Shown: in pieces, positions 6,576 to 14,968 of the stretch | Layout of the letters: each line of letters starts with the position of its first letter | How positions within the stretch are numbered: the stretch's first letter is position 1 | From: DASWYT01 sp965246875 | GTDB taxonomy: Bacteria > Pseudomonadota > Alphaproteobacteria > Micavibrionales > SZUA-601 | Assembly: GCA_965246875.1 (NCBI GenBank) | Contig: CBDFFU010000006.1 | Location: 248,001-312,000, forward strand | Direction: 5' to 3' | DNA: 64,000 nt | Notes under the pieces: generated by a model | What the model was told of the DNA's origin: nothing | What the model saw: only the letters and a program-made list of their open reading frames with translations | Databases searched by the model: none | Made by a program: the position numbers and the translations under genes

Positions 6576-7451
6576 GTGGTTTATGTGCAGCAGAAGCTGG
6601 GAATTACGGAACGACGGGCGTGCAAGGCGTTGGGGCAGAGCCGCGGCTTGCAGCGCAGGCCTCTTAAGCGAGCGCGTGACGAAGAAGCGCTGACGGCGGA
6701 CATTATAAAACTTGCGGCGCGTTATGGTCGTTACGGTTACAAACGCATCACGGCGTTGCTGCGGGTTCAAGGCTGGGTGGTTAATCACAAACGTGTGGAG
6801 CGCATCTGGCGGCGAGAGGGGCTGAAGGTACCGCAACGGCATAAGAAGAAAGGTCGTCTCTATCTGAATGACGGTTCATGCATCCGACTTAGACCGTGTT
6901 GGCAGAACCATGTGTGGGCGTATGACTTTGTAGCGGACCGGCTCAAGGACGGCACCAAGATCCGCACACTGACGGTGATCGATGAGTACACGCGGGAATG
7001 CCTGGCTTTGCGGACGGGTTACAGCTTGAAGGCGGATGACATCATGGCTGTGCTGACGAATCTGTTTGTGAGCAAAGGCATTCCTGATCATATCCGTTCG
7101 GATAACGGGTCGGAGTTTACGGCCAGATCGATCAAGGACTGGCTACCAAAGCTACACGTCAAAACACTGTATATCGAGCCAGGCAGCCCGTGGGAGAATG
7201 GTTATAATGAGAGCTTCAACGCAAGGCTGCGGGACGAATGCCTGAATGCGGAGACGTTTTACACGCTGAAAGAAGCCCAGGTGATCTTGGAGCAGTGGCG
7301 GCATCATTACAACCATATCCGCCCGCACACGTCGCTGGGCTATAGGCCACCCGCTCCACTGGCCAGAACGCATGCTTGCATCATGGCAGGGGCTTCCGCT
7401 TACGCTCCAGCCCCCGCCATGATGCTGCAGCTGCTCCAAACTGTAACTTAA
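6576..7451 (+). CDS. IS3-family transposase OrfB (DDE integrase), copy 1
   Basis: A 291-aa catalytic subunit. An HTH_21-type region (RYGYKRITALLRVQGWVVNHKRV) precedes the rve integrase core: first Asp in WAYDFVADRLKDG, second in IRSDNGSEFTA, and Glu in SPWENGYNESFNARLRDE, with HYNHIRPHTSLGYRPPA at the end. The frame opens with GTG at 6576, but translation probably initiates through frameshifting from orfA. The gene looks intact. Confidence 0.93.
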   Translation: MVYVQQKLGITERRACKALGQSRGLQRRPLKRARDEEALTADIIKLAARYGRYGYKRITALLRVQGWVVNHKRVERIWRREGLKVPQRHKKKGRLYLNDGSCIRLRPCWQNHVWAYDFVADRLKDGTKIRTLTVIDEYTRECLALRTGYSLKADDIMAVLTNLFVSKGIPDHIRSDNGSEFTARSIKDWLPKLHVKTLYIEPGSPWENGYNESFNARLRDECLNAETFYTLKEAQVILEQWRHHYNHIRPHTSLGYRPPAPLARTHACIMAGASAYAPAPAMMLQLLQTVT

Positions 7452-7480
7452 AACCTGGACTCAATATCGGGGGTTGACCA

Positions 7481-7839
7481 AGTTCTTGTTCTGTAATTTC
7501 AAAAAAATTTCTAAGTACGATTCCGTAGGCTATAGCTTTTTTAACTGCTCCTTCAGTAAATCCTGACGCTGAAACAGCGATAACGCTATTCGCATTCAGA
7601 CTGACTTTTTTTCCTATCAATTGTTCAATCCATTGCACATCTTCGGGATATTTACGAAATCTGCATTCGCCAATTGTGAAAGAGTTAGGGTTTCTAATCG
7701 TAAAATCAATTTGTCGTAGTTGTGTTGGATTATCAGGGTCAGGAATTTTTTCATTCCATGTAACTTCCGCATTTGATCCTTCTAGAAATTTGTGGATTCG
7801 GCCTGCCTGTTGTTCAAGTTCAGTCGCCTCTTTCCTCAT
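7481..7839 (-). pseudogene. Restriction endonuclease-like (PD-(D/E)XK/Mrr type) gene, 3' end lost to IS
   Basis: About 120 residues remain. LRQIDFTIRN and FTIGECRFRKYPEDVQWIEQL give the D...ECR version of the D...(D/E)xK nuclease core, and NANSVIAVSASGFTEGAVKKA matches the 'ISTSGFT' strand-helix of Mrr-like and similar nucleases. The frame runs into IS copy 1 at 7480 and continues as nonsense. The start (ATG 7839, with AGAG upstream) is natural. It was probably a defence gene. Confidence 0.7.
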
Positions 7840-8008
7840 ATTCTCTACCTACAATGAAGTGCAGTTTTACATTTAATATACACACTAGAGGCATTGTTTA
7901 AACAACTTTATGTTCCGAAATAACTTTCCTGATCTGTAACTGGAAATTTCCGGCTTCAAACCTGCTCCCCAAACTAAAATCTAGCTTAAACCCCTCAAGT
8001 ACTACGAC

Positions 8009-8174
8009 AAATGGCAACGGACTGGCGGATTACGCCACAGAGAAAAATCATAAATTTCCCGATATTTTCATGTTAGTAGAGAGTCTCTGAGTCCGCTCAT
8101 GCAAAAACGCCGCATATTGCGGGCGAAAAAGGCAAATTCTCTGAAATCTGGGAAACGGGACGACTTAATGGTGG
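8009..8174. repeat. Left 166-bp direct repeat (candidate attL) of the tRNA-Ala island
   Basis: This stretch, from AAATGGCAACGGACTGG to ACTTAATGGTGG, repeats at 38873-39038 with only about seven mismatches and the same orientation. The right copy overlaps the last six bases of tRNA-Ala. The identity stops at 8174/39038. The pair brackets about 31 kb that includes a site-specific recombinase, which fits integration into the 3' end of the tRNA gene. Confidence 0.8.
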
Positions 8175-8357
8175 TGGAGGCAGTCTGACAATAACTCTTC
8201 TCATAAATTCCCTGTTTATCAGGGAAAATACAGTGAATATTTCTGATTATTCAGGAATTGCTTGTCAGTGCTGCTATTTTAGTGTTTGATAAGCCGGTCA
8301 AGTACACCCCAAAAACTATTAATTCCCTAATGACAAAACAGGGAATTTCTTTTGCCG

Positions 8358-8445
8358 TATCTGCGTATAATTTCTGTTTAACAGATGATTTTTTGGGTTA
8401 TGTTGACGGTACGAAAAACGAGAAAGATGTTGTCAGTGCATATAT
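8358..8445 (+). repeat. Degenerate copy of the 22621 promoter/gene-start repeat
   Basis: GCGTATAATTTCTGTTTAAC is identical to the start of the 22621 repeat, followed by a diverged match including ACGAGAAAGATGTTGTCAG (ENEKsVV codons become KNEKDVV). After about 90 bp similarity is lost. It is a third, older scar of the same module. Confidence 0.65.
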
Positions 8446-8703
8446 GATCAAGCCTTGTGGGAATATTCTGATCACATCAAAAATCTTATCCACAACTTGG
8501 TCAATATTTTTATCAAGTTTACGATTATTAATTGATAAAACTTGTTTTGTTTCGATCTGATAGTCCCAAAATTCTTTTGGATTATCATGTTCTAATGCTG
8601 TAAGTGGAGGAACATTCTTTGTTGAGGATTGTAAAACATTTTTTATATCCTCAAAACTGGGTTTTTTGATGAACTCATTTTGGCTAGAGTCTAATGAATT
8701 CAT
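8398..8703 (-). CDS. Hypothetical protein
   Basis: A 101-aa ORF (MNSLDSSQNEFIKKPSFEDI) with no recognised family, no signal peptide and no membrane segment. Its 3' end overlaps, on the opposite strand, the degenerate repeat at 8358-8445, so its natural C-terminus may have been lost. The ribosome-binding site is weak. It may be a remnant. Confidence 0.35.
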   Translation of the reverse strand: MNSLDSSQNEFIKKPSFEDIKNVLQSSTKNVPPLTALEHDNPKEFWDYQIETKQVLSINNRKLDKNIDQVVDKIFDVIRIFPQGLIIYALTTSFSFFVPST

Positions 8704-8892
8704 TTTACAGCAAACACTTCCATAGAAAATATGAGGGGTGTAACAACAAAGACAGGTTGTTAATACGAGTTCCGTTGACTCATCTCGATTAAAAATCGTG
8801 CAAGATTTTCCCTGTCCATTTTATCAGTTGCACTCAATGAATTGTAAGGCCCGACTCTAAGACATGTTTTTGCATTATCGAACGATAATGTC

Positions 8893-10200
8893 TCACGCTG
8901 CCATGCGCTGAATGTCATACCAAGTCATGATACCACCCTCTAAATTCCACGCTTGGCAGCCCAGGCTGTTTAAGTAAGATGCAAAATGCCGTGACCGTTC
9001 GCCAACCGCGCAGATAAGCAAGACAGGCGTATTGGCTGGAAAGGGGTTGTTATCGTCAATCCATTTCTCAAACAGTTCGACCGGCATGTTGATAGACCCT
9101 GGCATATTGATTAGATCGAAACTGTCTTTCGCACGGATATCGATGATGACTGCATTAGCGTTTTTGGTATGCCATTGCGCAAACTGCATGGCTTTGACCT
9201 CTTGTACCGGCGGCTTGTTCAGGCTGTCAAAGGCTTGTACACCGTTGTCCTTTTCCATGTCGCCAAAAATCTCTGGCATACGTTCGCGCACATAGGAAAT
9301 ATACCACTCCGAGCGATCACAGACGATGAACACGGCCTTTTTACGTTCGGTCAACGTTGCATCCACATGTTGCAGGTAACGGATGGCGGCTTGATAGTTG
9401 GCGCCAGAGGAAGGGCCACACAACACGCCACAGCGCCGGTTTAATATCAACATGCCCTCGACCGCTTCCATAGAGGACAGACCGATTGTATCGTTGTATA
9501 AATCTTTTTTGAACAGGCCGCTTTCCCACAATTGTGCCAAGGATCGGATGCCAGGAATGAATTGGTTCTGGTTAGACGTCACGCCCACCGAGACACAATC
9601 AGGATTGTTTTCGCGCAGTTTGCGTGTAATGCCGAGGCTGGAGCCTGTTGTGCCAAGTCCGCCAAAGAAATAATCAACGGAATCTAAATCGGCCAAGATT
9701 TCCAAAGCGGTCGTTTCTTCGTGAAAATCGGGATTCTTTTCATTCGTGAATTGACTTGGAAAATAAACGCCGTTTGGATCGGCTTTGGCCGTGCGTTCAA
9801 TCAAGATTTGCGGATCATTCGGATCGGCTGGATCGTAACAATCGCTCGCACCGGCGATTTCCTGAATTTCAGCCCCTTGCAATTGCAAAACGTTTTTTTG
9901 TTCTTCGACTTTAGATAAAGCAGCAACCAACTTGAACTTCAGACCGTGAATACCGGCAATGGCTTGCAACGATTTGGCCGTATTGCCGCTAGAGTTTTCG
10001 TAGATGGTCTTGCGCGATTTTTTCAAATCATCCAAATCATCTTTAATCATGCCCCAAGCTGTCCGGTCTTTTACCGAGCCAAATGGGTTCATCATTTCCA
10101 GTTTTGCGTAAAGATCGATATTTTTAAGCCCGGTCACAGCCGGGTCCAGTTTCAGCATCGGCGTGTTACCGATCAAATCGGTCATTGATTCAACGATCAT
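8893..10200 (-). CDS. SbnA/cysteine-synthase-like PLP enzyme fused to a C-terminal rhodanese domain
   Basis: A 435-aa protein. The start MIVESMTDLIGNTPMLKL follows GGAGATTTAAA; the stop of the upstream decarboxylase is 1 nt before it, so translation is coupled. Residues 1-320 are a fold-type II PLP synthase: Lys44 in NPFGSVKDR binds PLP, ENSSGNTAKSL is the substrate loop, and GGLGTTGSS holds the PLP phosphate. Residues about 345-435 are a rhodanese domain with catalytic Cys near 397 in CAVGERSRHF. Homologues such as SbnA and rhizobial Y4xP act in siderophore-type pathways, joining a phosphoserine-like substrate to an amino donor. The rhodanese suggests sulfur relay. An 8-bp inverted repeat (8873-8890) follows the stop. 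Expression is probably Zur-controlled through 12746-12768. Confidence 0.8.
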   Translation of the reverse strand: MIVESMTDLIGNTPMLKLDPAVTGLKNIDLYAKLEMMNPFGSVKDRTAWGMIKDDLDDLKKSRKTIYENSSGNTAKSLQAIAGIHGLKFKLVAALSKVEEQKNVLQLQGAEIQEIAGASDCYDPADPNDPQILIERTAKADPNGVYFPSQFTNEKNPDFHEETTALEILADLDSVDYFFGGLGTTGSSLGITRKLRENNPDCVSVGVTSNQNQFIPGIRSLAQLWESGLFKKDLYNDTIGLSSMEAVEGMLILNRRCGVLCGPSSGANYQAAIRYLQHVDATLTERKKAVFIVCDRSEWYISYVRERMPEIFGDMEKDNGVQAFDSLNKPPVQEVKAMQFAQWHTKNANAVIIDIRAKDSFDLINMPGSINMPVELFEKWIDDNNPFPANTPVLLICAVGERSRHFASYLNSLGCQAWNLEGGIMTWYDIQRMAA

Positions 10201-10201
10201 T

Positions 10202-11723
10202 TTAAATCTCCAGTTCGGAAAAATTGATTGGCATATACTTATCGTCCATTGCCCAACGCCAGCTTTCCTTGCCGTCTTCCCAGAGGGCAACTTTTTTGGC
10301 GGTTGGCTGCATCAGGGTTTCGCTCTCTTTGAAATCCATCGCATAGGGGGCAGTGTTCATAAAGCAAATGACGTCTCCCGCTTGTGGCAACAATTGCGGA
10401 TACTGTTTGTTATATTGAAGGATATCGAACGATACGCACAGATTACCGATATAAAACAGCCCTGTGTCATTTGCTAAGTTACGGCGTGGATTGCGATAAA
10501 TAACAAATGACTCTGTCAAGTTCTTGTGGTGCATCGAGCGAAGGTTTTGTTTGGTTGATATCCGCAAAGGTCAAATTTTCATCCCAAACCGATTTCTTGC
10601 TGAAATTGACACGCGCTAAGGTAATACCGCACTGATCCAACATGCCACGGCCAGGTTCAATATACAGTTCAAGTAAACTGTCACCAATAATACTGGCGAT
10701 CGTTGCATTTTTAAATTTGGTAAGACGCTGGCTCAATAGGTCACTCAGTTGGTCGCCTTTGACCAGCGGGCTGTAATGGTTCATGAAGTGCGGACCACCG
10801 GCTAGGACGCCATTGGCATCGCGATAACCTAAACCCGAATTGTTCCACGTCTGACTTGGGATATTGCCCATGACAGAATCTTTCAGGGCATCATTATAAT
10901 CGAGCCAACCTTGAGCAGTTTCGGCATATTGCACGGAATACCCACCGCCAATGTTGATGCCCTTCGGTTTCAGGCCGCGTTTGATGGCTGCGAATGTCAG
11001 CTCCAGCATGTTTTCAATAGCGATCAGGCGGGGCAGATTACTATCACGGCTGCTAAGATGAAAAGAAAACCCCTGAAAATCGACAATATCTTGATGCGCA
11101 ACGAGCCAGTCTAGAATAAGAGGCCCGTCTTTGACTTGAATGCCAAACACGTCGTCTTGTGGTGTCATATGAATGGTAGACGACGAAAAACCGCCCAGAC
11201 GGATAAAGATTCGAGCCTTCCGCTTTAAATCTAATTTTTTGTGCAAGGCGGCAATCAATTTTAATTCTTCAAAATTGTCCACATTCAACAGAACATCAAG
11301 TTGTAAAGCGGTTAGGATGTATTCTGGATTTTTCGGACCTGTGGCTTCTAAACGATCGGGCGAGAAACCGCAGCCGATCGCCTCTTTCATGGACCGTGTC
11401 GACGAGACGTCGATATGGATCGGAGCAAGGCTTGCCTGTCGCATGAGCGCACTGGATTTACAAGGTTTACTAGTAAAGTAAATGCGTCCGCGTAAATGAT
11501 GTCGTTTGTAAGCCTCTTGAAAACTTTCAACATTGTCCGCCATGTTTTGTGGAAACATGAGGTTCAAAGGTGAGCCTACACCATCAATTAAATTGAACAG
11601 CAAAGCCTGTTGTTGCAGGAAACGCTGGATACGCGGATGGACACGCGGCATGAGGCGCAGTGTGTTTTCTGCATTTTCTGGGGCTTGCGTATCAGTCTTG
11701 ATCGCCGTTAAACATACGGACAT
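10202..11723 (-). pseudogene. Y4yA-family PLP-dependent decarboxylase, broken by one frameshift
   Basis: Two overlapping frames (11723-10479 and 10567-10202) together encode one enzyme of about 506 aa with the alanine-racemase-fold decarboxylase layout. FTSKPCKSSAL carries the PLP lysine, INIGGGYSVQY binds the PLP phosphate, and IGNLCVSFDIL is the C-terminal C-x-x-x-D active-site segment. The first frame goes wrong after FADINQTK; the second resumes as NLRSMHHKNL. One extra A in an AAAA run (plus-strand TTTT at 10545-10548) explains it. It may be a real mutation, a sequencing slip, or recoding. The start overlaps the upstream ATPase stop (TGATG). SbnH and Y4yA relatives decarboxylate an amino-acid intermediate in metallophore assembly. 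Confidence 0.75.
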
Positions 11724-12712
11724 CAGGCAGCCTCTTTCAACGCCGGGATGACGGAATGGTAGTCAAAGTCAGGATCCACCTGTTCTGCCAGATCCCGGCC
11801 ATAAACGGCGCTGGCCCATGATTCTGCGGCACGCTTATGAAAGAATAAACCGGTCTGTTGATATTTTTTCCAATCGCGTGGTGCCTGTTTGCGTAATGTC
11901 TGCAAGATCGCGTCCATAGATTGCATGGTGGCCTCATCCATGTCGCTCAGCTGATACGTTTGGCCGCGCTCGAACTTTTTAAAAGCATTTTGCACTTTAA
12001 AGCCGGTCAGGTAATAATCGCCGACATAATCTTTGATGAACTGTTCATCTTCGGCGGTATCGATTTTATTGCCGATGACGACAAGTTTTAGGTCGTGGAA
12101 TTGGCTATAATGAACGGCCTGATCAAAGACAGCCAGCGATTTTTTAGTCGGCTCGCAGACCAGGACTAGCAAATCAAAACGGCTGGCCAAACCAGAAGAG
12201 GCAAAAGGATCTGCACCTGCACACATATCGGAGACAACCACTTCGTCTTCCCCATCCAAAAGATGGTTGAGCAGGACACCTAAAACACCAGTAAATTTAT
12301 GATAGCAGGTAGCGCCGACGTCGTTTTCATCATGTCCACCCATCGCAATAAAGTTCAGATTGCCTGTTTTGAGCATAAACTGGTCGTTGACAGGAGAAGG
12401 GTCTGTCAAAGTCACAAAACGCGAACCGCGACCAGCCGGTGTGCCTTCAACGATTTCGTTGGCGCTTTTGATATAAGGATTGGTACCACGCACGTACTCT
12501 TTCAACACAGCCATGTTTTCTCCCAGGCGCGCAAGATTTTTTAATTGGTCGGTTGGAAGAAACAGATTTTCACCCAAATGCTGGTTAATGTCGCCATCGA
12601 TCGCAAGGGTCGGGTACCCTTGGCTAACCACGAAATGCGTGAATAATGACGCCAAACTTGTCTTGCCGCTGCCACCTTTGCCACAAAATGCTATTCTCAT
12701 ATTGTCATCCAT
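11723..12712 (-). CDS. CooC-like MinD/ParA-family ATPase, first gene of the leftward unit
   Basis: A 329-aa P-loop ATPase. GKGGSGKTS (residues 11-19) is a deviant Walker A with the signature lysine, LAIDGDINQHLG is the switch-I-like region, VVVSDMCAGAD (near 162) is the Walker B/switch II, and LKLVVIGNKID is the base-recognition strand. CooC proteins help insert nickel into carbon monoxide dehydrogenase. No CODH or hydrogenase gene is visible here, so the client is unknown. The gene diverges from a second CooC-like gene, with a Zur box between. Its stop overlaps the decarboxylase start by one base. Confidence 0.82.
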   Translation of the reverse strand: MDDNMRIAFCGKGGSGKTSLASLFTHFVVSQGYPTLAIDGDINQHLGENLFLPTDQLKNLARLGENMAVLKEYVRGTNPYIKSANEIVEGTPAGRGSRFVTLTDPSPVNDQFMLKTGNLNFIAMGGHDENDVGATCYHKFTGVLGVLLNHLLDGEDEVVVSDMCAGADPFASSGLASRFDLLVLVCEPTKKSLAVFDQAVHYSQFHDLKLVVIGNKIDTAEDEQFIKDYVGDYYLTGFKVQNAFKKFERGQTYQLSDMDEATMQSMDAILQTLRKQAPRDWKKYQQTGLFFHKRAAESWASAVYGRDLAEQVDPDFDYHSVIPALKEAA

Positions 12713-12745
12713 TTTCTTTTGATCAAAAATTTGCTTGCATTGCCT

Positions 12746-12768
12746 GAAATGTTATACTATAACACATC
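12746..12768. promoter_or_regulatory. Zur-box operator between divergent CooC-like genes
   Basis: TGTTATACTATAACA (12750-12764) is a perfect 7-1-7 palindrome and is preceded by GAAA. The gammaproteobacterial Zur consensus is GAAATGTTATAN plus its mirror; the left half matches completely and the right half differs only at its outer few bases. It sits 34 bp from one start codon and 35 bp from the other, so one site could repress both units. A Zur-type gene follows two genes downstream. Confidence 0.85.
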
Positions 12769-12802
12769 AGCTTTTGCAACAACGTATTTGGGATAATTTA
12801 TA

Positions 12803-13819
12803 ATGACTATAGCAACTATCGGCGGCGCCGGAAATGTTGGGAAGACCACGGTTTTAGAAATTTTGGGCCAGGAATTCGCACGCCGAAATGTACCCATTTT
12901 AAGTATCGATGCGAATCCGGATCAGAATTTAATGGAATTCGCCGGCATACGAAAAGAACGCATCGCAGACACGCCTAAATTATGTATGGATTTTGATACC
13001 GTTAAAATGATTCTGGAAGGTGACAACCCTCTTTATCCTGATTTATCAAAGTTTGTAGCTACTTCACCTGTTACGGAACATTCGAAACGTTGGCGTTTTG
13101 ATATTGCGGACGATGACATCGTAAAAAAATTTGGTGTAATCAGCGGCGGCAGGATTTTCATGCACACCGGAACTTATTCAAAAGACCGTATAGGCGGCGG
13201 ATGCATGCACGATTTGATTGAAACGTTGGTGCCAACCGTCGAACGTGTAGATGATGGAATAAACGGCGAACGTGGCATTATATTAATTGATCAAGCACAT
13301 GGCCGTGATGCTTTTGGCACCCCCTTATATGCCCAAGGCGATATCGCTCTGGTGGTTGCTGAACCGACAGAAAAGTCTCTCGGCATTTTGGTCGATTATA
13401 TTGATATGGCGCAGGAAGTTGGCAAAAAGATCGGTCACAATATAGTCATCGGTGTCATTGGGAATAAGGTCAAATCTGAAAAACAGGTTGACCGTATTAA
13501 AAACGTAGCCGGCGATCATTATATCTCATCCTTGTTAGTAGATGATGCATTTGACCGTGATTTTGATAATGCCGGACCAGCGCTCTCTGCTCTTCGAGCA
13601 GAAAATAAACAAGCCGTCGAGTTAATCGCAAATAAGATCATGATTGCTGAACGGAATTGGGACCGTCGAAAAGACTGGCTTGAAGCCTGCCATTTCGATG
13701 CAAAATGGTATGATGTTTTTTATGGCACCGAAGTCCGTCAACAGAAAACAAGCTATGTCCCATTTAAATTCTCGCCACATGTTCATGGCAAAAACTGTAC
13801 ACCGGGATGCAACCTTTAA
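12803..13819 (+). CDS. Second CooC-like ATPase with a C-terminal His/Cys motif
   Basis: A 338-aa P-loop ATPase. GGAGNVGKTT (residues 7-16) is the Walker A, but unlike its neighbour it lacks the signature lysine and has an extra residue. LSIDANPDQNL is switch I, IILIDQAHGRDAFG is Walker B/switch II, and IVIGVIGNKV is the nucleotide-base strand. The last 13 residues, HVHGKNCTPGCNL, form an HxH plus CxxxC cluster suited to metal binding (inference). It begins the rightward unit and its stop overlaps the next start (TAATG). Confidence 0.8.
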   Translation: MTIATIGGAGNVGKTTVLEILGQEFARRNVPILSIDANPDQNLMEFAGIRKERIADTPKLCMDFDTVKMILEGDNPLYPDLSKFVATSPVTEHSKRWRFDIADDDIVKKFGVISGGRIFMHTGTYSKDRIGGGCMHDLIETLVPTVERVDDGINGERGIILIDQAHGRDAFGTPLYAQGDIALVVAEPTEKSLGILVDYIDMAQEVGKKIGHNIVIGVIGNKVKSEKQVDRIKNVAGDHYISSLLVDDAFDRDFDNAGPALSALRAENKQAVELIANKIMIAERNWDRRKDWLEACHFDAKWYDVFYGTEVRQQKTSYVPFKFSPHVHGKNCTPGCNL

Positions 13820-14259
13820 TGGTAAAAGATTTAACTCTCCTCCAGCATGCAAACAGTATTCTGGATAAAAACGATCAAAAATGGACGGCACCGCGGCGTG
13901 CCGTCTATGATGCCTTGGCACTACAAAAACAACCTGTGTCTGCATATCAACTGATGGATTACATCACTCACCAGAATGGGCAATCTTTTAAGCCACCAAG
14001 CGTTTACCGTGCTTTGGCTTTTTTTCAAGAAATGGGTCTGGTCTCTAAAATTGAAAGTACTAACGCATTTATCCTAAGTGCTCATCCCGATCATCTGCAC
14101 CCGCATATTATGTTATTGTGTGATTCCTGTGGCAATGCTGATGAATTGTGTGCTGGTCAGGTTGGGGAAAGTTTCTCTGATCGCGCTGCACAAAAGGGGT
14201 TTAAAGTGTCACGTCCTGTCTTTGAATTGCATGGCGAATGTAACAACTGCCAAAATTGA
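13819..14259 (+). CDS. zur: Zur/Fur-family metalloregulator 1
   Basis: A 146-aa protein starting MVKDLTLLQHAN. The winged helix (about 10-85) contains TAPRRAVYDALALQ and KPPSVYRALAFFQEMG. The dimerisation domain has HPDHLHPHIMLLCDSCGN: the His-rich segment for the regulatory metal and the first CxxC of the structural zinc site. The second CxxC is in GECNNCQN. The His-x-His pattern and neighbours point to Zur rather than Fur. It starts one base inside the CooC-like gene (TAATG); a start at 13807 is also open. It probably represses through the 12746-12768 box, forming a feedback loop. Confidence 0.85.
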   Translation: MVKDLTLLQHANSILDKNDQKWTAPRRAVYDALALQKQPVSAYQLMDYITHQNGQSFKPPSVYRALAFFQEMGLVSKIESTNAFILSAHPDHLHPHIMLLCDSCGNADELCAGQVGESFSDRAAQKGFKVSRPVFELHGECNNCQN

Positions 14260-14269
14260 AATCGTTTAG

Positions 14270-14956
14270 ATGGAAAAAGAAAACATGATCCAAGGTGCCG
14301 TAGCTATGCTCACGCAGCTTCATGTAGGCTGTTGTGGAATGCCGTTACTTCTATCCAGTCTGCAGATGACAAATACAGCGGCCAGCCCAACTCAGACTCT
14401 GCCTTATATTTTGGCGCCTATCACAGCGATGGGTCTAACCTTTTATGAGTCTTGGCAAGCGAAATCCTGCACGTCGTTACATCATTCCCATCATCACGAG
14501 AACACGAATAAATCGGTTCGCAATAAAACTTTAATGGCATGGGGATTGACGGCATTGATGACCGCATCGGGTTTCTCGGCTAAAGACAATCATTTAAAAA
14601 ATCAATCGGCACAAGGCTGGTCTGATAATGAAAAAGCAATTCTTTATGCTGTCAAACCGGACCAAGTAGGACTCCGCTTTTTTATAGGAGATATAAGAAA
14701 AAACGACCGAAGAAAAGCCAATGCCGTGGAAATATCTTTTACGCAAGCGGTTTGTGAGGGTGCCGGCATAGTTTTCAGTAAAAATGTTAAAAGCGTTTCA
14801 GGCCGATTAGGGCTGAACGCAACAAGTGCTATAATGATGACGAAAATGCCAAAGCCTGAAAACGTTTATGAAAAACTCAGCAAAACCTTTACTGAAATGA
14901 TCGCCTTTAATAATCGACGGAATTTAGACTTTAGAACCGTTAAGAACAATTTGTAA
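14270..14956 (+). CDS. Unknown protein with membrane-like N-terminus and His-rich patch
   Basis: A 228-aa protein; starts at 14270 or 14285 are both possible. The first 60 residues are hydrophobic with HVGCCGMPLL, faintly like the MerC Cys motif, then CTSLHHSHHHENTN gives six His within ten residues, as in zinc-handling proteins. A second hydrophobic segment (MAWGLTALMTASGF) follows. The C-terminal half (VGLRFFIGDIRKNDRRKANA...) matches nothing I know. Its place between zur and the ABC ATPase suggests a metal-linked role. Confidence 0.6.
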   Translation: MEKENMIQGAVAMLTQLHVGCCGMPLLLSSLQMTNTAASPTQTLPYILAPITAMGLTFYESWQAKSCTSLHHSHHHENTNKSVRNKTLMAWGLTALMTASGFSAKDNHLKNQSAQGWSDNEKAILYAVKPDQVGLRFFIGDIRKNDRRKANAVEISFTQAVCEGAGIVFSKNVKSVSGRLGLNATSAIMMTKMPKPENVYEKLSKTFTEMIAFNNRRNLDFRTVKNNL

Positions 14957-14968
14957 CAGGATGCTGGT

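Larger units (their letters stand above)
6194..7480 (+). mobile_element. IS3-family insertion sequence (IS407-like group), copy 1
   Basis: The 1287-bp element starts TGGTCCGCCCCC and ends GGGGGTTGACCA, giving imperfect terminal inverted repeats that share TGGTC, the C-run and GAGTCCA further in. It contains orfA and orfB. Copy 2 at 35576-36862 is nearly identical; one difference noticed changes Asn to Asp in OrfB. The flanking 3 bp (TAT left, AGT right) do not match, so there is no target duplication here. That points to recombination or an IS-adjacent deletion after insertion. Confidence 0.93.

Noticed and set aside
8873..8890. CATTATCG-AA-CGATAATG as terminator after the SbnA-like gene
   Set aside because: The hairpin is sound but no T-run follows on the minus strand, so it is not listed as a terminator.
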